Positions 1 through 4,551 of a stretch of 7,567 nucleotides of DNA are shown here, piece after piece. Below the pieces are notes generated by a model, which was not told the origin of the DNA, did no database searches, and saw nothing but the letters and a program-made list of their open reading frames with translations. This DNA comes from Propionibacteriaceae bacterium (GTDB lineage Bacteria; Actinomycetota; Actinomycetes; Propionibacteriales; Propionibacteriaceae), in assembly GCA_030544185.1 (NCBI GenBank), contig JAUNRO010000152.1:1-7567 (forward strand), in the 5' to 3' direction. The number at the start of each line of letters is the position of its first letter. Position 1 is the stretch's first letter. Made by a program: the position numbers and the translations under genes.

Positions 1-792
1 CATCTCACCAACGCCGAGTTCCTGGCCCGCCCGCTGCGGCTGACCCCGGACGAGGTGCTCCCGCTGATCCTGGGCCTGCGGACCCTGCGCGAGGTGGCCG
101 GGCCCGACGCGGCGGTGAGCATCGACAGCGCCTTGGCGAAATTGACGTCGGTGGCGGGGGAGAGCGCCGGCGTGGCCGACCGGATCCGGATCGGTGTCCG
201 CGCGGCCGAGGAGCCGGTGCGGGAAGCGATCTCCACAGCACTGGCCGGGGGCGTACGCCTGCGGCTGGTCTATGACTCCGCGAGCCGGGGCCGGACCACG
301 ACCCGGCTGGTGGACCCGCACAGTCTGCGGATGCGGGATGGGTACGCCTATCTGGAGGCCTGGAGCGATCCGGTCGACGGCACCGGTGCGGGGTGGCGCA
401 GCTTCCGGCTGGACCGGATCGCCCAGGCGGAGGTGACCGCGGAGCCCGCGCCGCCGCGCCCGGGCCAGCCCGACTCGCCGCACGGGTGGTTGGACCGGTT
501 GAGCGAGGCCGCCGAGGTGGTGCTGGAGCTCGCGGCACCGGCGACCTGGGTGGCGGAGTATTACCCGATCGAGGAGAGTGCGCCGACGTCCGGCGGCGGG
601 CTGCGGGTGCGGTTGCGGGTGGCCGACCCCGCGTGGTTCCGGGGGCTGTTGCTGCGGCTCGGCGCCGAGGCGCGGGTGGTCGAGCCGGCGGGCGCGGGGG
701 AGTCCGCCCGGGCGGAGGCGGTGGCGGCGCTGGCTCACTATGCAGATCTGTTCGGGGCCGAATCGGGCGACGCCGAGGAGAACTCGGGGTGA
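1..792 (+). CDS. pafC: PafC-type WYL-domain transcriptional regulator, 3' part (5' end outside window)
   Basis: The reading frame is open from the first base and ends in TGA at 790-792, giving 263 visible residues. The N-terminal winged-helix DNA-binding domain, roughly 60 residues in this family, is missing only because the window begins inside the gene. A WYL domain spans about residues 72-145: YAYL at 115-118 stands where WYL usually is, and RSFRLDRI at 133-140 is the typical end of the fold. A WCX-like C-terminal domain covers about 165-255, and the tail is acidic. In mycobacteria PafB and PafC act together as a transcriptional activator of the RecA-independent DNA-damage response, and the WYL domain is thought to sense a nucleic-acid ligand. 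The PafC rather than PafB assignment rests on position, since the gene lies immediately before the tat genes. The next gene overlaps the stop codon by 4 nt, so the two are probably translationally coupled. A generic WYL regulator or a PafBC fusion cannot be excluded. Confidence 0.85.
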   Translation, partial: HLTNAEFLARPLRLTPDEVLPLILGLRTLREVAGPDAAVSIDSALAKLTSVAGESAGVADRIRIGVRAAEEPVREAISTALAGGVRLRLVYDSASRGRTTTRLVDPHSLRMRDGYAYLEAWSDPVDGTGAGWRSFRLDRIAQAEVTAEPAPPRPGQPDSPHGWLDRLSEAAEVVLELAAPATWVAEYYPIEESAPTSGGGLRVRLRVADPAWFRGLLLRLGAEARVVEPAGAGESARAEAVAALAHYADLFGAESGDAEENSG

Positions 793-983
793 ATTGGTGG
801 CTCATCTTCGGTGGCATCGTCGTGTTCGCGCTGGCCCAGACCGCGTTGCTGGTGTGGTGGCTGTGGCGCAAGGGGCGCGCCCTGGTCACCGAACTCGGTG
901 ACCTCGCGAGGCGGGCGGAGGAACTGGCCGACCTGGCGGGCCAGATCGACACCCCACACCCGAACGGCGAGCAGGTGCGTTGA
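789..983 (+). CDS. Small single-span membrane protein (64 aa), unknown function
   Basis: I do not recognise this gene as a named family. It starts at GTG 789-791, inside a GTGA overlap with the pafC stop, and has a good Shine-Dalgarno sequence GAGGAG at 775-780, 8 nt upstream. It ends in TGA at 981-983. Residues 4-26 form one hydrophobic segment rich in aromatics (WW near the start, WWLW at the end). RK-G-R follows, which by the positive-inside rule puts the C-terminus in the cytoplasm. Residues 30-52 are an amphipathic, charged helix with leucine spacing that could form a short coiled coil. The last residues are polar. The overall shape, a short N-terminal membrane helix followed by an amphipathic helix, resembles TatA/TatB, but the FG hinge and the TatA/B motif are absent, so I do not call it a Tat subunit. 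A role linked to Tat or to the envelope is inference from position only. Confidence 0.72.
   Translation: MNWWLIFGGIVVFALAQTALLVWWLWRKGRALVTELGDLARRAEELADLAGQIDTPHPNGEQVR
884..903. repeat. Perfect 8-bp inverted repeat inside the small membrane gene
   Basis: GGTCACCG at 884-891 and its exact reverse complement CGGTGACC at 896-903 are separated by AACT. In RNA this is an 8-bp GC-rich stem with a 4-nt loop. It lies in coding sequence (V-T-E-L-G-D), so it may be a by-product of codon choice. The GTCAC/GTGAC half-sites match those of the palindromes after helY. Confidence 0.4.
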
Positions 984-1007
984 CGATGCTGAGAGCAGAC
1001 GTAGGAT
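980..1007 (+). promoter_or_regulatory. Candidate sigma70-type promoter for tatA-tatC-lipid kinase
   Basis: A -35-like TTGACG (980-985) and a -10-like TAGGAT (1002-1007) are 16 nt apart. The -35 box matches the first five positions of the TTGACA consensus and overlaps the TGA stop of the small membrane gene. The -10 box fits the TAnnnT pattern common in actinobacteria. Transcription would start near 1013-1015, giving a leader of about 65 nt before the tatA start. The boxes lie in the only sizeable gap (94 nt) between pafC and the lipid-kinase gene. They fit a tat block expressed independently of the DNA-damage regulator genes. Confidence 0.55.
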
Positions 1008-1077
1008 GGCGCACGACGGGACCGGGAACGGTTGGCGATCAGGTGGGGTCGGGACCTCGCCGCAGAGAGGAACGAAC

Positions 1078-1368
1078 ATGACTCCCTTGGTTTTCGGGCT
1101 CGGCCCCATGGAACTGATCATCATCCTGGTCGTGGTGCTGCTGCTGTTCGGTGGCTCGCGGCTGGCCGGGCTCGGCCGCAGCGGTGGCCGGGCGATCCGT
1201 GAGTTCAAGGAGGAGACGCGCGGGCTGAGCGCCGAGGCGCAGGCCGAGCAGCAGACCCCGGGCGAGCCGCGCCGGGTCGACGACGGCAGGGCGCCGCGTG
1301 GCGAGCGCTCCGACATCACCGATGCGGAGATCGTCGAGCCGAGGCCGCGGCCCGAAGACCAGCGCTGA
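1078..1368 (+). CDS. tatA: Sec-independent (twin-arginine) translocase subunit TatA
   Basis: This 96-residue protein is the pore-forming or membrane-thinning subunit of the Tat system, which moves folded proteins with RR signal peptides across the cytoplasmic membrane. Residues 9-24 (GPMELIIILVVVLLLF) form the short N-terminal membrane helix. The FGG hinge at 24-26 comes next, then the amphipathic helix SRLAGLGRSGGRAIREFKEE at 27-46. The C-terminal half is polar, charged and probably disordered, as is usual. The post-hinge leucine is followed by Ala rather than the Pro typical of TatB, which supports TatA. The ATG start at 1078 has an AGAGAGG ribosome-binding site (1064-1070) 7 nt upstream. 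ATG 1108 lies at residue 11, inside the GPMEL motif that precedes the membrane helix, and is less likely. tatC follows after 6 nt. No TatB is encoded in the window. Confidence 0.93.
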   Translation: MTPLVFGLGPMELIIILVVVLLLFGGSRLAGLGRSGGRAIREFKEETRGLSAEAQAEQQTPGEPRRVDDGRAPRGERSDITDAEIVEPRPRPEDQR

Positions 1369-1374
1369 TCCGGC

Positions 1375-2223
1375 GTGACCGAGGTCTCCGAGCGCCCTCG
1401 GCGCAGGTTCAGCCTCCGCTGGCTGAAGCCCCCGGCCGTCTCCAAGGACGGCAACATGACGCTGTTCGAGCACTTGGCCGAGCTGCGTTATCGACTCGTG
1501 ATCTCCGTGCTCTGGGTCGTGCTGGCGATGATCGTCTGTGCCCTTTTCTACGCCCCGCTCTATAACGTGCTCCTGCAGCCGTTCGAGACGGCCAGCAACG
1601 CGCTTCAAGCCAAGCGCCCGCACGCCGAGATCCAGGCGATCAACATCGGCGTGACTGCCCCGCCGATCCTGGCGCTGAAGATCGTCGGCGTCGCCGGTCT
1701 GATCGCATCGGCGCCGTTCTGGCTCTATCAGCTGTGGGCCTTCCTCGCCCCCGGGCTGCTTGCCCGGGAGAAGAAGTGGGCGCTGTTGTTCCTCGGCGCC
1801 TCCACCCCGCTCTTCCTCAGCGGGGTCGCGGTCGGCTATTGGGTCCTGCCCAAGGGCATCGAGGTCATGCTGGGGTTCACCCCCGAGTCCGTGCCGGTGG
1901 CGAACCTGCTCGACCTGCAATACTTCCTGACGTTCCTCATCCGGTTGATGCTGGTGTTCGGACTCGCGTTCCTGCTGCCGGTGGTAATTGTGACGCTGAA
2001 CCTCGTCGGGGTGTTGCGGGCGCGCCAGCTCGCTGGAGCTCGAGCATTCATTATCTTTGGCATCTTCATATTTGGTGCGGTGGCAACTCCATCGACTGAC
2101 CCCTTCTCCATGTTGGCGTTGGCTTTGCCAATGCTGGTCCTCTATGTCATCGCCGAAGTGATCTGCCACCTCAACGACAAGGCCCGGCGCCGCCGGTCGC
2201 CCGATCCGGATCTGTTCGACTAG
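1375..2223 (+). CDS. tatC: Sec-independent (twin-arginine) translocase subunit TatC
   Basis: TatC is the membrane receptor that binds the twin-arginine signal peptide and, with TatA/TatB, builds the translocation site. The 282-residue product shows the family hallmarks: FEHLAELRYRL at 31-41 with the signal-binding Glu36, APFWLYQLWAFLAPGLLAREK at 113-133, and TPSTDPFSM at 238-246. Six membrane segments are visible, at about 41-61, 100-118, 134-156, 182-208, 223-238 and 244-262, followed by a basic cytoplasmic tail. The GTG start at 1375 lies 6 nt after the tatA stop and has no clear ribosome-binding site. It gives a basic 27-residue extension of a kind seen in actinobacterial TatC. An alternative ATG at 1456 has AAGGA 7 nt upstream and matches the usual TatC N-terminus. 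Codons 223-262 are clearly AT-richer than the rest of the gene. The lipid-kinase gene follows after 7 nt. Confidence 0.95.
   Translation: MTEVSERPRRRFSLRWLKPPAVSKDGNMTLFEHLAELRYRLVISVLWVVLAMIVCALFYAPLYNVLLQPFETASNALQAKRPHAEIQAINIGVTAPPILALKIVGVAGLIASAPFWLYQLWAFLAPGLLAREKKWALLFLGASTPLFLSGVAVGYWVLPKGIEVMLGFTPESVPVANLLDLQYFLTFLIRLMLVFGLAFLLPVVIVTLNLVGVLRARQLAGARAFIIFGIFIFGAVATPSTDPFSMLALALPMLVLYVIAEVICHLNDKARRRRSPDPDLFD
1444..1458 (+). promoter_or_regulatory. Possible internal ribosome-binding site and alternative tatC start
   Basis: AAGGA at 1444-1448 lies 7 nt before ATG 1456-1458. Starting here would give a 255-residue TatC beginning MTLFEHLAEL, the length and N-terminus typical of most TatC proteins. 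The upstream GTG 1375 lacks a comparable site but is well placed for coupling to tatA. Both starts may be used. Confidence 0.3.
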
Positions 2224-2230
2224 GGACCCC

Positions 2231-3277
2231 ATGACACCGCTGCACCGCTACGACGGGGCCACGCTGACCCTGGTCGTCAATCCCCGCGCGGGCCGGGGCC
2301 GGGCCGCCAAGCTGCTGCCCCAGGTCTGTCGCGAGCTCCTGCGCGGGATGCCCGGCGCGGCGCTGCGCGTCCATCAGACCGCCACGTTCTCCGAGGCGCG
2401 CCAGCGCTGCATCTCCGCGGCGGAGAACGCCCGGCCCGCTCACGACGGCGTCCCCGCCGATGCGCTGCTCGTGATGGGCGGTGACGGGATGATGACCCTC
2501 GGTGTGAACGCGTGCGCCGACACCGACGTGCCGCTCGGGCTGATCCCGGCCGGGACCGGCAACGACATGGTCCGAGGCCTGGGGATCCGGGTGTTCAACC
2601 CGGTCCAGGCGGCCCATTGGGTGATCTCCGGGCGGACCCGCCGGGTCGACACGCTCCGCGTCGAGGGCGACCTGGTCGGCGGCGCGGAGATCCGATCGGT
2701 CGGGACCGCGGTGGCGACCGGTTATGCCGCGATGGTCAACCGGCGCGCCAACCACCTGAAGCTGCCGATCGGTGGCCTGCGCTATGCCGCCGCGGCCCTG
2801 AGCGAGCTCGCCCGGTTCGAGCCGCTGACCTATCACCTCACCATCGATGGGCGGCACCGTGTCGTGCCGGCGATGTTCGTCGCGATCGCCAACGCCCCCT
2901 ATTTCGGTGGCGGCATGAAGATCGCCCCGACCGCTGAGATCACCGACGGCAAGCTCAACCTCACGATCGTCCACCCGGTGAGCCGCAACACCCTGCTGCG
3001 CCTGCTGCCGACCGTGTTCTCGGGCCGCTTTGTCCACGATCCTGCGGTCGAGCAGCTCACCGCCACCGAGGTCATCGTCGACGGCGCGGGGCTCTATGGG
3101 ATGGGCGACGGCGAGGAGCTCGGCGATGCTCCGCTGAAGATCTCCGTGGCGCCGCGGTCGCTGACGGTCTTCGGTGCCGACACCGAGGAGGCTCGCGCGG
3201 TGGAATCCGCCGAAACCCCGGGGTCCGCCGGCTCACCCGGATCCGCTGACGAGGAAGCGGCTCCACCACCGGCCTGA
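2231..3277 (+). CDS. Diacylglycerol kinase / sphingosine-kinase-like lipid kinase (DAGK_cat family)
   Basis: The 348-residue protein belongs to the soluble lipid-kinase family (DgkB/YegS/LCB5 type), which phosphorylates diacylglycerol or related lipids with ATP at the inner membrane face. Motifs in order are: VNPRAGRGRAA at 16-26 (nucleotide-binding start of the catalytic domain), MGGDGMM at 82-88, PLGLIPAGTGNDMVRGLGI at 101-119, YFGGGMKIAPTAEITDGKLNL at 224-244, and the acidic MGDGEEL at 291-297 near the end of the second domain. The family's GGDGT has Met in place of Thr at residue 87. Residues 316-348 are an acidic, Gly/Ser/Pro/Ala-rich tail that is probably disordered. The ATG start lies 7 nt after tatC, with AGGGA (2222-2226) overlapping the tatC stop and only 4 nt upstream, so translation is probably coupled to tatC. 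The substrate (diacylglycerol or another polyprenyl or glyco-lipid) cannot be read from sequence. Confidence 0.9.
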   Translation: MTPLHRYDGATLTLVVNPRAGRGRAAKLLPQVCRELLRGMPGAALRVHQTATFSEARQRCISAAENARPAHDGVPADALLVMGGDGMMTLGVNACADTDVPLGLIPAGTGNDMVRGLGIRVFNPVQAAHWVISGRTRRVDTLRVEGDLVGGAEIRSVGTAVATGYAAMVNRRANHLKLPIGGLRYAAAALSELARFEPLTYHLTIDGRHRVVPAMFVAIANAPYFGGGMKIAPTAEITDGKLNLTIVHPVSRNTLLRLLPTVFSGRFVHDPAVEQLTATEVIVDGAGLYGMGDGEELGDAPLKISVAPRSLTVFGADTEEARAVESAETPGSAGSPGSADEEAAPPPA

Positions 3278-3279
3278 CA

Positions 3280-3303
3280 GTGACCGGGCCGATCGGCCGT
3301 CAC
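3280..3303. terminator. Hairpin after the lipid-kinase gene: possible terminator or operator
   Basis: GTGAC (3280-3284) pairs with GTCAC (3299-3303), and GGCC (3287-3290) pairs with GGCC (3295-3298) around a GATC loop. This is a 9-bp stem with a 2-nt bulge on the left arm, 2 nt after the kinase stop codon. The inner GGCCGATCGGCC (3287-3298) is a perfect 12-nt palindrome. No T-run follows, which is common for actinobacterial terminators but weakens the call. The DNA palindrome could equally be a repressor site for the transporter gene that starts 55 nt downstream. Confidence 0.4.
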
Positions 3304-3343
3304 AGCCCGCGGCACTGCGACTGGCGTTCTGCGCCATGGTCGC

Positions 3344-3360
3344 CACAATGAGGGATCATG
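3344..3360 (+). promoter_or_regulatory. Weak candidate -10 element and start region of the transporter gene
   Basis: CACAAT (3344-3349) resembles a -10 box about 8 nt before ATG 3358. The best-placed -35 candidate, CTGGCG (3321-3326), is poor. GAGGG (3350-3354) is a Shine-Dalgarno match but sits only 3 nt from the start. Either the spacing is tight or the transcript is nearly leaderless. The in-frame TGA at 3349-3351 rules out a more upstream start. Confidence 0.22.
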
Positions 3361-4551
3361 AAGCCACAGATGATCGCCCGCTGGGTGCTGGCCGCGATGA
3401 TTCTCGCTGCGTTCATGCTGCGAGCACCCATCACCGGCGTGCCGCCGGTGCTCAAGGCGATCTCGGAGATCCTGGCCCTGAGCCCGACCGCTGCCGGATT
3501 CGTCTCCACGCTGCCCCTGCTGTGCTTCGGGGTGTTCGCCTTCGTGACCCCGTTCCTGTCCGCCAAGCTCGGCGTCGAGCCGACGCTGTGGCTGGCGCTC
3601 ATGCTGCTCAACGTCGGCATCGGCGTCCGGCTCGTCGTCGACGTCGGGCCGTTCTTCGCAGGCACCCTGCTGATCGGCCTCGGCATCGCCATCGGCAATG
3701 TGATCGTCCCCGCCCTGGCCCGCACCTGGTTCGCCGCGCGGCTCGCGTTCGTCATGGGGCTCTATTCGGTCACCCTGCAGGCCAGCGGTGCGTTCGGCCC
3801 GCTCGCCACGTCGATCGGCGTGGGCGCCGGGTTCGAATGGCCCGAGACCATCGGCTTTTGGCTCGCGCCGGGCATCGTCGCGATCGCCGTGTGGACGCTG
3901 GTCAGCCTGGCGGTGCGGCGCGAACGCCACGGCCAGCCGCACCGGGGCACACAGCCCACCGGGCTGCGGCAGGTCGCCCGGAGCCCGTTGGCCTGGGTCA
4001 TCACCTTCGTGATGGGCGTGCAGTCGATGGTGTTCTATTCGCTGCTCACCTGGTTGCCGACCGAGTTCCGCGAGGTCGGCGCATCCGAGACCCAGGCGGG
4101 GCTGATGCTGACGGTGTTCAGCCTCCTCGGCTTCCCGGGGTCGTTCCTGGCCAAGCTGGTCACTGTGCACCCCCGGGCTCCCCGCAATTTGGTGTTCCTC
4201 TTCGCCATCTACATCACCGGGCTGGTCCTGATCTGGATCGGCGCGACACCGACCGTGCTCATTGGTGCCGTCGTCGCCGGTCTCTGCCAGGGCATCTGCC
4301 TCGCGATGGCGCTCACGTTCATCGCCCATCAGCGCAACCCCGCCGACGTGCCCGCCACCTCCGCGCTGGCCCAGGGTGTCGGTTATCTGATCGCCGCGGC
4401 CGGCCCGGTGCTGCTCGGCTTCATCTATGGCCGGACCGGCAGTCTGCAGCTCGGCGAGGCTATCCTGATCGTCCTCGCCTTCCCGCTCGCCGCCGGCGCC
4501 GTGTATGTCGCTCGCTCCATCCGGCCCCGGCATGATGAAGTGGAAGTGTGA
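3358..4551 (+). CDS. MFS transporter, CynX/NimT (cyanate / 2-nitroimidazole) family
   Basis: This 397-residue integral membrane protein has about 12 hydrophobic segments, split by a central basic loop (RRERHGQPHRGTQPTGLRQVARSP, 187-210). Recognisable CynX/NimT-type stretches are LRAPITGVPPVL at 21-32 in the first helix, GLGIAIGNVIVPALART at 107-123, and VQSMVFYSLLTWLPTEFREVG at 221-241 followed by a Gly/Pro-rich helix (LLGFPGSFL). These match the family to which E. coli CynX and NimT (YeaN) belong. Named members move cyanate or 2-nitroimidazoles, but most homologues have unknown substrates, so neither is claimed here. The 80-nt upstream gap contains a palindromic hairpin and a weak promoter candidate, suggesting a separate transcription unit. 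The stop codon (4549-4551) overlaps the GTG start of helY, so helicase translation is probably coupled to this gene. A transporter between the lipid kinase and helY is not part of the mycobacterial version of the locus. Confidence 0.9.
   Translation: MKPQMIARWVLAAMILAAFMLRAPITGVPPVLKAISEILALSPTAAGFVSTLPLLCFGVFAFVTPFLSAKLGVEPTLWLALMLLNVGIGVRLVVDVGPFFAGTLLIGLGIAIGNVIVPALARTWFAARLAFVMGLYSVTLQASGAFGPLATSIGVGAGFEWPETIGFWLAPGIVAIAVWTLVSLAVRRERHGQPHRGTQPTGLRQVARSPLAWVITFVMGVQSMVFYSLLTWLPTEFREVGASETQAGLMLTVFSLLGFPGSFLAKLVTVHPRAPRNLVFLFAIYITGLVLIWIGATPTVLIGAVVAGLCQGICLAMALTFIAHQRNPADVPATSALAQGVGYLIAAAGPVLLGFIYGRTGSLQLGEAILIVLAFPLAAGAVYVARSIRPRHDEVEV

Noticed and set aside
55..792. A GTG start for pafC at position 55
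   Set aside because: The frame is open to the first base of the window, and the upstream residues (HLTNAEFLARPLRLTPDE) continue the PafC-like sequence. The gene starts outside the window.
5..952. Antisense open frame of 315 codons opposite pafC
   Set aside because: The translation is almost only Pro, Arg, Ser, Ala and Gly, a GC-rich shadow. The sense strand has the WYL domain.
1078..1368. Calling the tatA gene tatB
   Set aside because: The hinge is FGG followed by SRLAGLGRSGG without the TatB-type Pro, the protein is short, and it is adjacent to tatC in the locus where actinobacteria carry tatA.
1750..1768. Perfect 7-bp inverted repeat CCCGGGC/GCCCGGG with a 5-nt loop in tatC
   Set aside because: It encodes the conserved APGLLARE segment, and short GC-only stems are expected by chance in such DNA. 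Nothing else suggests a regulatory role.
1039..2232. Antisense open frame of 397 codons opposite tatA and tatC
   Set aside because: It is codon-aligned with both sense genes, giving a His/Glu/Gln/Arg-rich low-complexity translation. The sense strand encodes clear TatA and TatC.
3094..4533. Antisense open frame of 479 codons opposite the lipid-kinase end and the transporter
   Set aside because: It is codon-aligned with the transporter and gives a hydrophilic repetitive translation typical of the reverse of a membrane-protein gene. No start context or motif was seen.
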